Assembly: GCA_019241495.1 (NCBI GenBank)
Contig: JAFAWZ010000292.1
Span: forward strand, 1-36,267
Length of the DNA: 36,267 nucleotides
Direction: 5' to 3'
DNA from: Acidimicrobiales bacterium
GTDB lineage: Bacteria > Actinomycetota > Acidimicrobiia > Acidimicrobiales > Palsa-688
Below are positions 1-9,798 of the stretch, one piece after another. Position numbers and translations under genes: made by a program. The notes beneath the pieces are model-generated. The model searched no databases, was not told where the DNA came from, and saw only the letters and a program-made list of their open reading frames with translations. Every line of letters starts with the position of its first letter. Positions within the stretch are counted from its first letter, which is position 1.

Positions 1-1
1 G

Positions 2-2242
2 TGGGCCCACGACCAGGCGGCGCGGCGAGGAGCCGGTCACAGGGTCGAGTTCGAGATGCTGGAGGGCATGTCGCCTGCCGTGGCCGAGGCGGTGGCGGCC
101 CGTTTCGGCGCCCTCCGCCTCTATGCGCCGGTGGTGGCGCGCGGCGAGCTCGAGGCGGCCATCGCCTATCTCGTTCGCCGCCTGGATGAGAACAGCGGGG
201 CCGACAACTTCTTGGCCCATCAGTTCGGTATGGCCATCGATTCGGCTGCCTGGCGGGCCGAGGCCGACCGCTTCCGGCGGGCGGTTGCCAGGCGGGCCGA
301 ACCGCGGCCGCCGACCCGCCGCACCCAGGATCGGTCGGTTGATTTCTGGACAAAGGGTGACCATTTCTCCAACCAGCCCGACACGGACTTCACCCGCCCT
401 GCCAATCGACGGTGGGTCCGGGACTGGCTGACGCGGGTGAACGACGAGGGCCTGCCCGAGTACCGGCCGGTGGTGGCCGGCTCGGCGACCGGGGAGCCGG
501 CCGGCGAGGTCGGGGTGGACCCCAGCCGGTCGGGTGCCCCCGCCTACCGGTGGGCATCAGCGTCGGTCGACACGGTCGAGGCGGCCGTCGCCGCGGCCCG
601 GCTCGGTCAGGACGGCTGGGCCGGCCGCTCGCCGGCCGAGCGCCGGGAGGTGCTGCGCAATGCGGCCCGGGAGCTGTCCCGGGCCCGCGGCCGGCTGCTG
701 GCCGTGATGGCCGTCGAAGCGGGAAAGACCGTCCGCCAGGGTGATACCGAGGTCTCCGAGGCGGTCGACTTCGCGCTTTACTACGGAGAGCACATCCCTG
801 AGCCAGCGACGGGGTTCCGACCCTACGGCACGGTGGTGGTGGTGCCGCCGTGGAACTTCCCGTTGTCCATACCGGCGGGCGGCGTCCTCGCCGCGCTGGC
901 GGCCGGGAACACCGTCATCCTGAAGCCCGCACCGGAGACGGTGGCGGTGGCCGCCGAGCTGGCGCGGGTCCTGTGGGCCGCCGGCGTGCCCCCGGCTGCC
1001 CTCCACTTCGTGCCGTGCGTGGACGGCGACGCCAGCGGGCGTCTGATCACCCACCCCGATGTCGATGCGGTGGTGCTGACCGGGTCGTGGGACACCGCCC
1101 GCATGTTCCTCGAATGGAGGCCCACCCTGAACCTCCATGCCGAGACCAGCGGGAAGAACGCCATGGTTGTCACCGCCACCGCCGATCCTGACGAGGCCAT
1201 CGCCGATCTGGTGGCCTCCGCGTTCGGCCACGCCGGGCAGAAGTGCTCGGCCGCCAGCCTGGCCATCTTGGAGGCGGCGGTGTTCGACGACTCTCGTTTC
1301 TTGCGCCGGCTGGTCGACGCGGTGGAGAGCCTGCGAGTAGGACCGGCTCCCATCCCCTCCACCGTGATGGGGCCGCTCATCCGCCCTCCCGGAGGAGCTC
1401 TAGAGCGAGCGCTGCGCCACCTGGACGCCGGCGAGCGGTGGTTGGTGCCCCCCCGCCCGCTCGACGCTTCGGGCTACCTGTGGAAGCCCGGGGTCAAGGT
1501 CGGCGTGGAGCCCGGCTCGAGCTTTCACCAGACGGAGTGCTTCGGTCCCGTCCTCGGCGTGATGCGCGCCGCCGATCTCGACCAGGCGGTGGCCTGGCAG
1601 AACGCCACGCCCTACGGCCTGACCGCCGGCCTGCAGGCCCTGGACCCGGCCGAGATCGACCATTGGCGGGAGCGGGCCGAAGCCGGAAACCTGTACGTCA
1701 ACCGGGGCATGACCGGGGCCATGGTCAGGCGCCAACCGTTCGGGGGTTGGAAGCGGTCGGTGGTCGGTGCCGGCGCCAAAGCGGGCGGGCCCAACTACGT
1801 GGCCAGCCTGGGGACCTGGCCGGTGGCCGGCCCTCGGGATCCACGGCCCGCCTGGCCGTCTCTTGACCCGCCGAGCGACCCGAGCGGTCTGCGGGCCGAG
1901 TCGAACGTGTTCCGGTACCGGCCCCTGCGGCGCGTCGCCCTGTACGGCCACGACGCGCGGGCCGCGGCCGCGGCCCGCGCCCTCGGCGTCGACCTGGTCG
2001 AGATCGGCCGCATCGAGCAGGTCCCGGCTACGGGCGCCGACAAGCTGCGCCTCCTCGGCCATCTGGACGACGGCGTCTTGCGGGCCGCCCATCGGACCGG
2101 CCTGTGGGTCGACAGCACCCCTGTGTCCGCCGATCCCAAGCGAGAGCTGCTGCGCTGGGTGCGTGAACAGGCCCTCAGCGAGAGCCGGCACCGCCACGGG
2201 AACGTGACGCGCCGCCGGCCCGGGCTACTCGCCCGTCCATGA
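2..2242 (+). CDS. putA: PutA-like proline dehydrogenase (C-terminal end) fused to L-glutamate gamma-semialdehyde dehydrogenase (ALDH); 5' end outside window
   Basis: Frame 2 is open from the window start (WAHDQAARRGAGHRVEFEMLEGM...). ALDH motifs: PWNFPLSIPAGG, ETSGKNAMVV, GHAGQKCSAAS (catalytic Cys), and a PutA-like C-terminus (ESNVFRYRPL). Confidence 0.88.
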   Translation, partial: WAHDQAARRGAGHRVEFEMLEGMSPAVAEAVAARFGALRLYAPVVARGELEAAIAYLVRRLDENSGADNFLAHQFGMAIDSAAWRAEADRFRRAVARRAEPRPPTRRTQDRSVDFWTKGDHFSNQPDTDFTRPANRRWVRDWLTRVNDEGLPEYRPVVAGSATGEPAGEVGVDPSRSGAPAYRWASASVDTVEAAVAAARLGQDGWAGRSPAERREVLRNAARELSRARGRLLAVMAVEAGKTVRQGDTEVSEAVDFALYYGEHIPEPATGFRPYGTVVVVPPWNFPLSIPAGGVLAALAAGNTVILKPAPETVAVAAELARVLWAAGVPPAALHFVPCVDGDASGRLITHPDVDAVVLTGSWDTARMFLEWRPTLNLHAETSGKNAMVVTATADPDEAIADLVASAFGHAGQKCSAASLAILEAAVFDDSRFLRRLVDAVESLRVGPAPIPSTVMGPLIRPPGGALERALRHLDAGERWLVPPRPLDASGYLWKPGVKVGVEPGSSFHQTECFGPVLGVMRAADLDQAVAWQNATPYGLTAGLQALDPAEIDHWRERAEAGNLYVNRGMTGAMVRRQPFGGWKRSVVGAGAKAGGPNYVASLGTWPVAGPRDPRPAWPSLDPPSDPSGLRAESNVFRYRPLRRVALYGHDARAAAAARALGVDLVEIGRIEQVPATGADKLRLLGHLDDGVLRAAHRTGLWVDSTPVSADPKRELLRWVREQALSESRHRHGNVTRRRPGLLARP

Positions 2243-2766
2243 CCCTCCTCCACACCGTGCGGGCCGCGGTCGTGGCCCGCCGGCCGGTGGACGGTCGAGA
2301 GGCGCGATCGCGCCACCAGATGCTGGTGGCGCTGGGCCGTTTGGCCCAGCCGTTCGATCGCGACGCCGACCTCACTCACGTGACCGGGTCGGCCGTGGTC
2401 CTCGGGCCGGCCGGTGTGCTGCTCCACCGCCACAAGCGCCTCGGCCTGTGGTTGCAGCCGGGTGGCCATCTCGAAGCGGGGGAGACCCCATGGGACGCGG
2501 CCCGGCGCGAGGCGGAGGAGGAGACCGGATTGTGCTTCGAGCCGTGGCCGGCCCCGCCGTCCCTGCTGCACCTCGACGTCCATGCCGGGGGCCGGGGCCA
2601 CACCCACCTCGACCTGCGCTACCTGCTCGAGGTGTCAGGTGACGACACGCCCAGGCCGCCCGGCGACGAAAGCCAGGACGTGCGCTGGTTCACCTGGCCC
2701 GACGCGCTGGCCCGGGCCGATCCGGGCCTCTCGGGCCTGCTTCGCCACCTCGTGGGCCACGTTTAG
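2239..2766 (+). CDS. NUDIX hydrolase
   Basis: NUDIX box GGHLEAGETPWDAARREAEEETGL; start overlaps the upstream stop (ATGA). Confidence 0.9.
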   Translation: MTLLHTVRAAVVARRPVDGREARSRHQMLVALGRLAQPFDRDADLTHVTGSAVVLGPAGVLLHRHKRLGLWLQPGGHLEAGETPWDAARREAEEETGLCFEPWPAPPSLLHLDVHAGGRGHTHLDLRYLLEVSGDDTPRPPGDESQDVRWFTWPDALARADPGLSGLLRHLVGHV

Positions 2767-2914
2767 CGCCCGCCACAGGACTGGCTTGGACGAAGAGGAG
2801 GCGGCGGCACTCGCGATGTGCCAGGGTTGCCGAGCCCTATCAGGAGATTTTCGATCGAAAGAACAGTGCCGCCGCCCCCCTCTTCGTTTACTCAGGTCCT
2901 GTGGCGGGCACTTA
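2763..2914. repeat. Long palindromic (MITE/REP-like) intergenic element, 'family B'
   Basis: Outer arms TTAGCGCCCGCCACAGGAC (2763-2781) / GTCCTGTGGCGGGCACTTA (2896-2914); inner arms ACGAAGAGGAGGCGGCGGCACT (2790-2811) / AGTGCCGCCGCCCCCCTCTTCGT (2865-2887); 53-nt centre. Confidence 0.85.
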
Positions 2915-3697
2915 GGCTGCCTGGACGGGCCGGAGGAGCACCTCCTGGGCCACCGTGGCCAGGTGGGTGCCGTCGGGGGTGTACACCTGGCCTATGGCCA
3001 GGCCACGCGGGGTACCGACGCCTTCGCAGTGGAAGTCGTGGAGCTGCCAGTCGTTACCGCAGACCGCTCCGTCGCCGCTCGCGATGGGCCGGTGGAACCA
3101 GATGGCGTGATCCAGGCTGGTGCTCTCCCAGTGCTTCCCGGTCACCCCGTCGGCGGTCTGGCGTTGCGACACGACCGCGTCGGTGGCCAGGTCGTCGGAG
3201 AGGTAGGCGAGGGCGGCCGCGGCGAGGACGGGGTCGTCGGCTGGCGCCTGGGGCACCCGCAGCCAGGCGGTGGCCCGGCCGTCCGCCTCACTGATGTAGC
3301 GGCGGTCGAAGATGGAGATCCAGCTGTCGTTGGCCATGCCGTCGGGCGGCGGGACGTCGGGGAACGGCGAGCCCAGCACGTAGCGCTCGGTCGGCTCGGC
3401 GTGGAAGGAGGCCGACATGTGGAAGATGGCACCGCGCGACTGGCGGGCGACCACGGCCCGGGTGACGAAGTTGCGCCCGTTGCGGAGCCGGTCCACGTCG
3501 AAGCGGATCGGCTCGTCGGCGTCACCCCGGCGGATGAAGTAGGCATGGAGGCTGTGGATCCCGTAGGCGGGGTCGACGGTGGCCGCCGCCGCGCCGAGGG
3601 ACTGGGCCACGATCTGGCCGCCGAACAACCCGCCCCACGGGTAGCGCGGACCCCTCGCGATGTAAGAGTCGGGCTCGCGCTCGTTGAGCGTCATCAT
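2912..3697 (-). CDS. tesB: Acyl-CoA thioesterase II (TesB-like)
   Basis: YPWGGLFGGQIVAQSLGAAAATV...IHSLHAYFIRRGDADEPIRFDVDRLRNGRNFVTRAV, double hot-dog TesB pattern. Confidence 0.88.
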   Translation of the reverse strand: MMTLNEREPDSYIARGPRYPWGGLFGGQIVAQSLGAAAATVDPAYGIHSLHAYFIRRGDADEPIRFDVDRLRNGRNFVTRAVVARQSRGAIFHMSASFHAEPTERYVLGSPFPDVPPPDGMANDSWISIFDRRYISEADGRATAWLRVPQAPADDPVLAAAALAYLSDDLATDAVVSQRQTADGVTGKHWESTSLDHAIWFHRPIASGDGAVCGNDWQLHDFHCEGVGTPRGLAIGQVYTPDGTHLATVAQEVLLRPVQAA

Positions 3698-3739
3698 CTC
3701 GAGGAAGCCGGTCCTCGCGGGTGCCTGATCGGGGATCGG

Positions 3740-3943
3740 TCAGTCCTTGGTGGCTACATGGTTGGGAACCACGTGCAAGGCCGGCTCGAAGCGTCCGACC
3801 TCCAGGTCGGCCGCATCACGCCTCTGGGCCGCCACGAGCTCGTCGCGGCAGGCGCGGCACGGTCCCCAGAAGCGCTCGGTGACTGTGCCGCCGCAACGCG
3901 GGCAGTCGAACTCCTCGACGTCGAGCTCTCCGGAGGTGGGCAC
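3740..3943 (-). CDS. Small zinc-ribbon protein
   Basis: VPTSGELDVEEFDCPRCGGTVTERFWGPCRACRDEL (CxxC...CxxC); GTG start 6 nt after TACCAT. Confidence 0.65.
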   Translation of the reverse strand: MPTSGELDVEEFDCPRCGGTVTERFWGPCRACRDELVAAQRRDAADLEVGRFEPALHVVPNHVATKD

Positions 3944-3971
3944 GGGTAGATGGTAGGCCGGGTCAGCTCTC

Positions 3972-4961
3972 TCAGGTGAGGCCCAGCGCTGCCGCGCAAG
4001 CCGGCCATTGGCCCCACCCGGCCTCGGCCTGGAGCTTCTGGGCCGCCTCGTCCTGCATACCGGGCGGCTCCTGGTCGGGGCGGCCCGGGAAGCCGAGGTT
4101 GTTCCAGGTGTCGGGGCTGAACTGGTAGGCGCCGTAGAACCCGTTGCCGGTGTTGGCCTGGTAGTTGTCACCCGACTCGCATTGGCGCAGCTGGAGCCAT
4201 ACCCCTCCCGCCCCGCCGTTGTCGGCGGGGGGAGGAGGCGGGGCCGGCGAGACCAGAGTCTGCACGGTGCTCACCAGCCCGTTGTTGACCGGGGCGCCCT
4301 GGGAGGGGGGAGAGGTCCGGGTCTGCTGGATCGCGGTCTGGGCCGCTTTGGCGTCGGCTTCGGCCCGGGCGGCCAACAGCTCGGAAAGTTGGGACTGGAC
4401 GGCGTCGAGCTGGGCCTGCACCGTCTCGGCCTCGCCGAGGGCGGCCTGGCGGGCCGCGTCGGCGGCTCGCACCGCCGCCTGACTGGCCCGTAGCTCCGAA
4501 TCTAGGGCGGCCGAAGCGGCGGCGATGTTCGCCACTTGGGCCCGGTACTGGTCGACCACCTCGCTCACGTCGCCGGCTGCGATCTGGAGGTACTCGGCCC
4601 GCACCGCCGGGTCCTCGGTACCCCCCAATCTCCGGCTGCCACTGGGAGCGTTCGATGCATTTCCCGTGTAGCCGTTGATGGCGTCCTCACGCAGGGCCTG
4701 GCGGGTGGTGTCGAGCTGGCTCTGGAACCGGGCCAACTGGGCGTGCCCGGCCGCCACCTGCTGAGTGAGCGATGCCGCCTGGGTGCTGGCCTGGTCGTAG
4801 GCGAGCGTGAGCTGGCGGATGTGGGCGGCGCCGGCCGCAGCCTGAACCTGCAGAGCTTGTAGCTGGGTCCTGGTCAGGCTGATCTGGTCGGCCCGGGCCG
4901 CACCGGCCACGGGCCAAGTGGCCGCGCCGAAGCAGACAACGGCGACAGTTAAGCCCGCCAT
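3972..4961 (-). CDS. Secreted coiled-coil protein with C-terminal resuscitation-promoting-factor/transglycosylase-like domain
   Basis: N-terminal signal-like MAGLTVAVVCFGAATWPVAGAARA, coiled-coil region, C-terminal WLQLRQCESGDNYQANTGNGFYGAYQFSPDTWNNLG. Exact start uncertain. Confidence 0.85.
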   Translation of the reverse strand: MAGLTVAVVCFGAATWPVAGAARADQISLTRTQLQALQVQAAAGAAHIRQLTLAYDQASTQAASLTQQVAAGHAQLARFQSQLDTTRQALREDAINGYTGNASNAPSGSRRLGGTEDPAVRAEYLQIAAGDVSEVVDQYRAQVANIAAASAALDSELRASQAAVRAADAARQAALGEAETVQAQLDAVQSQLSELLAARAEADAKAAQTAIQQTRTSPPSQGAPVNNGLVSTVQTLVSPAPPPPPADNGGAGGVWLQLRQCESGDNYQANTGNGFYGAYQFSPDTWNNLGFPGRPDQEPPGMQDEAAQKLQAEAGWGQWPACAAALGLT

Positions 4962-5177
4962 CGTCTGCTCTACGGAACGCACCCCCACTCTTCGAGACGG
5001 CGAAGGATTACCTGTCGGGGAGTCCGCCCGCACCAGCTTGGCGACGTGGAACAAGACGGGTCGAGACCCTAGCCGACGGTTCCGGGACGTCAAAACGGGA
5101 GAGGCCCATGACCGCCCAGAGTGGTCGCTGGCGTGGTCGATTTGCCAGCCCGGCGCATAGTCGGTAGTCCAGATCGG

Positions 5178-6344
5178 GTGAGCCGTGCCCAGCCCCACCT
5201 GGTCGCCCGCCTGCAAGGCCTGGGGACCACGATCTTCGCCGAGATGTCCGCCCTGGCCGAGGCGACCGGTTCGATCAACCTGGGGCAGGGATTTCCCGAC
5301 ACCGACGGCCCGCCCGAGGTAGCCGAGGCGGCCGTCGCAGCCATCCGCACGGGCGTCAACCAGTACCCGCCCGGTCCGGGATCAGCCGATCTGCGAGCGG
5401 CCGTTGCCGAGCACCAGCTCCGGTTCTACGGCATCGAGCTGGATCCCGCCTCGCAGGTGCTCGTGACCGCCGGGGCGACCGAGGCGATAACCGCCGCTGT
5501 GCTGGCCCTCTGCGAGGTGGGCGACGAGGTGATCGCGTTCGAGCCGTTCTACGACTCGTACCCGGCCGCCGTCGCCCTGGCCGGGGCGCAGCTGCGGACC
5601 GTCCCCCTCGAGCCGCCCGGCTGGTCGTTCGATCCGGAGCGGCTGGTCCGGGCGGTGTCCTCCAGGACCCGGCTGGTACTGCTCAACAGCCCGCACAACC
5701 CGACCGGCAAGGTGTTCTCGCCCGCCGAGCTGGACGCCATCGCCGAGGTGTGCGTCGCCCGCGACCTCATCGCGCTCACCGACGAGGTCTACGAGCACCT
5801 CGTCTTCGACGGGCACCATCTGCCTTTGTCGTCGCGGCCTGGCATGGCCGAGCGCACCATCGCGGTCTCGAGCGCGGGCAAGACCTTCTCCTTCACCGGT
5901 TGGAAGATCGGCTGGGTGACCGGGCCGGAGCCGTTGTTGAACGCGGTGCGGACCGTCAAGCAGTTCCTGACCTATGTCAACGGGGCGCCCTTCCAGCCGG
6001 CGGTCGCGACCGGGTTGAGGCTGGGCGACGGCTATTTCTCGGCCGCCGCCCAGGCCCTCCGGCAGCGGCGGGACCGGCTGGAAGCGGGCCTGTCCGCCTC
6101 CGGATTCGCCGTGCACGTGCCGGCCGCCACCTACTTCGCCATGGCCGACGCCAGCCCGCTCGGCTACCGCGACGGTGTCCTCCTGTGCCAGGAGATGCCG
6201 AAGCGCTGCGGTGTCGTGGCCGTGCCAGCCGCCGCCTTCTATCCAGCCGCGGCAGGACCCAGCCCGCTGGTGCGCTTCGCCTTCTGCAAGCGGCCGGAGG
6301 TGCTCGACGAGGCGGTGCGCCGCCTGGCCCTCCTGGTCGGGTGA
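5178..6344 (+). CDS. PLP-dependent aminotransferase class I/II
   Basis: INLGQGFPDTDGPPEV, NSPHNPTGKVFS, SSAGKTFSFTGWKIGW (PLP Lys). Proposed GTG start inside the longer ORF 5121..6344. Confidence 0.88.
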   Translation: MSRAQPHLVARLQGLGTTIFAEMSALAEATGSINLGQGFPDTDGPPEVAEAAVAAIRTGVNQYPPGPGSADLRAAVAEHQLRFYGIELDPASQVLVTAGATEAITAAVLALCEVGDEVIAFEPFYDSYPAAVALAGAQLRTVPLEPPGWSFDPERLVRAVSSRTRLVLLNSPHNPTGKVFSPAELDAIAEVCVARDLIALTDEVYEHLVFDGHHLPLSSRPGMAERTIAVSSAGKTFSFTGWKIGWVTGPEPLLNAVRTVKQFLTYVNGAPFQPAVATGLRLGDGYFSAAAQALRQRRDRLEAGLSASGFAVHVPAATYFAMADASPLGYRDGVLLCQEMPKRCGVVAVPAAAFYPAAAGPSPLVRFAFCKRPEVLDEAVRRLALLVG

Positions 6345-6391
6345 GACACCCGCGGTCCTTTCGGTCGCTGCCATCCCTCCAGGGGTGAGAT

Positions 6392-6460
6392 CTTTGTGAC
6401 GCGTCAACTGCACTATTTGCGGATTTCGCGTCACAAAGAGGCGAACGCGTTACAAAGAGG
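6392..6460. promoter_or_regulatory. Inverted plus direct repeat cluster (operator-like or hairpin)
   Basis: CTTTGTGACGCG (6392-6403), CGCGTCACAAAGAGG (6427-6441), CGCGTTACAAAGAGG (6446-6460). Confidence 0.6.
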
Positions 6461-6514
6461 GTGCCCACCTCGGGTGCGGGGTTGGGTTTGACGGAACGGC
6501 TACGTTGACCGGCC

Positions 6515-7300
6515 GTGCCTGAGATCTTTGGTGATGTGAGCGTCGAGCTGGGTTCTGACTTCGTGGCCGAGGTCGAGATCCACCGGCCACCCAACAACTT
6601 CTTCGACGTCCACCTGATCCGCAGCCTGGCCGATGCCTACGACAGCTTGAGCGCGGGGCGCGTCTGCCGGGCCATCGTCGTTTGCTCAGAGGGCAAGCAC
6701 TTCTGCGCCGGGGCCGATTTCAACAACGAGAGCGACGCCGAGGCCCTCCCCGAAGAGGGGGCGGGTGGGCTCTACTACGAGGCGGTCCGGATGTTCCGGG
6801 CCGAGCTGCCGGTAGTGGCCGCAGTCCAGGGCGCGGCCATCGGCGGCGGGCTGGGTGTGGCCTGCTCCGCCGACTTCCGGGTCGGCGCCCCAGAAGCGCG
6901 CTTCGCGGCCAACTTCGCCCGCCTGGGCTTTCATCAGGGCTTCGCCTTGAGCGTGACGCTGCCCCAGATCGTGGGTTCGCAGGCGGCCCTGGAGATGCTC
7001 TATACGGGCCGAAGGATCCCGGGGGCGGAGGCCCATGCTCTCGGGCTGTGCGACCGGTTGGCCGCGTCAGCAGGTACGGTGCGCTCGGAGGCACGCGCTT
7101 TCGCGACGGAGATCGCCTCGTCGGGCCCCCTCGCGGTGCGGGCCATCCGCAAGACGATGCGGGGTCATCTGGCCGACGAGGTGGCCCGCATCACCCCGCT
7201 GGAGGACGCCGAGCAGATCACGCTGCGTACCACGGAGGACTTCGCGGAAGGGACCAGGGCGAGCCTCGAGCGGCGCGAACCGGTGTTCAGGGGCGTGTAG
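6515..7300 (+). CDS. Enoyl-CoA hydratase/isomerase family (crotonase)
   Basis: SEGKHFCAGADF, VVAAVQGAAIGGGLGVACSADFRV, crotonase fold motifs; GTG start. Confidence 0.87.
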   Translation: MPEIFGDVSVELGSDFVAEVEIHRPPNNFFDVHLIRSLADAYDSLSAGRVCRAIVVCSEGKHFCAGADFNNESDAEALPEEGAGGLYYEAVRMFRAELPVVAAVQGAAIGGGLGVACSADFRVGAPEARFAANFARLGFHQGFALSVTLPQIVGSQAALEMLYTGRRIPGAEAHALGLCDRLAASAGTVRSEARAFATEIASSGPLAVRAIRKTMRGHLADEVARITPLEDAEQITLRTTEDFAEGTRASLERREPVFRGV

Positions 7301-7323
7301 CGGTTACGGCCGGGCGTGAGGTA

Positions 7324-7364
7324 GGCGCCGCCACGCTCCGGAGGAGGGGGGCATGTGGGGCGCC
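7324..7364. terminator. Candidate bidirectional terminator hairpin between convergent genes
   Basis: GGCGCCGCCAC (7324-7334) / GTGGGGCGCC (7355-7364) with internal CTCCGGAG; lies between convergent stops at 7300 and 7372. Confidence 0.45.
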
Positions 7365-7371
7365 CGCCGGG

Positions 7372-7539
7372 TCAGTGTAAGCGGTGGTACACGCCGTAGC
7401 CGCCGAGCAGGACGGCGCCCAACAAGAGGACGGCCATGACGATGGCGAAGATGAAATCCGCTTTGCGGGTCTTCAGCGCATAGATGCCGAGAACCTGGGC
7501 CATCACCAGCAGGGCAGCCGCGACGTAGATCAGGGTCAC
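7372..7539 (-). CDS. Small membrane protein (two predicted TM segments)
   Basis: VTLIYVAAALLVMAQVLGIYALKTRKADFIFAIVMAVLLLGAVLLGGYGVYHRLH; start chosen within ORF 7372..7611. Confidence 0.6.
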   Translation of the reverse strand: MTLIYVAAALLVMAQVLGIYALKTRKADFIFAIVMAVLLLGAVLLGGYGVYHRLH

Positions 7540-7580
7540 CTGGTGGTGGGAGTCTTCCGGCCCGGCATCGGCGGGGAAGG

Positions 7581-8171
7581 CTAGCCGGGCGGGCCCGTAG
7601 AATCGCGGCAAGCGGAGTACCGCGCCGGGTCACTCCATGCGCCGGTTCGCCGGTCGAAGCGGGCCGCTTCGGGCGCCATCCATTCGACCCGGCCGCCCCG
7701 GGCCAAGGTCGAGGAAACCCCGGCGTGGTCGGCGCCTATGTCGAGCACGGTCACCTGGGGCGGTAAGGCGGCAGGCAGCGGTGAACCCGGCCTGAGGGCG
7801 AGCAGGACGGGCGGCAGCGACGCCACCGCCCGGTCCCGGTCGGCGCCGGACCCTCCGTACCAGGTCGGGTCCAGTACCTGCAGCCACTTGTCGGCGCCCA
7901 TCACGACCGCGTCGTAGTCGCGCGAGATGTCGCCGATGAGGCGGGCGTCGGTAGTGCTGATCTCCAGCCACGGCCGGGACGCGGCCACGTCTTCGAGGAC
8001 TGCGACGCGGTCCTCGAAGGAGGGGACGGCCGGCGCTTTGCCGAGCGGGGTTCGCGACACGACCAGGTGGACTCGTTCCAGCCGCCCCTGCTTCCAGGCT
8101 GCCTCGGCGATGGCCAGGTGGGCGACGGTCGGCGGGTCGAAGGTGCCGGGGTAGGCCCCTATGCCGCCCAC
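7581..8171 (-). CDS. nadD: Nicotinate-nucleotide adenylyltransferase-like nucleotidyltransferase
   Basis: GAYPGTFDPPTVAHLAIAEAA (GxFDPxxxxH motif), SRTPLGKAPAVPSFEDRVAVLE, GADKWLQVLDPTWYGG. Confidence 0.72.
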   Translation of the reverse strand: MGGIGAYPGTFDPPTVAHLAIAEAAWKQGRLERVHLVVSRTPLGKAPAVPSFEDRVAVLEDVAASRPWLEISTTDARLIGDISRDYDAVVMGADKWLQVLDPTWYGGSGADRDRAVASLPPVLLALRPGSPLPAALPPQVTVLDIGADHAGVSSTLARGGRVEWMAPEAARFDRRTGAWSDPARYSACRDSTGPPG

Positions 8172-8180
8172 GGCCGCCTG

Positions 8181-9638
<1,458 letters not shown>

Positions 9639-9798
9639 GGGAGCTCCTTTATCTTGTCCTCGGTAGCCTTGGGCCTGCGACGCGGGCGCGCCGGCCCCGG
9701 TTCCTGCAGGCTGGGGCCCTCCGGCCCTTCCCGTCTGGTCAGCCCGATGCAGGGCCTATTGTAGACGGGCGGACCCGGGAGCGAGTTACGGTCGGGGA

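Noticed and set aside
2414-3949. 511-aa plus-strand ORF running through NUDIX, the palindromic element and tesB
   Set aside because: Out-of-frame with NUDIX and antisense to tesB; no recognisable domain.
9639-9790. Definite SAH riboswitch call upstream of ahcY
   Set aside because: The conserved SAH-riboswitch core was not found by eye; kept only as a low-confidence leader observation.
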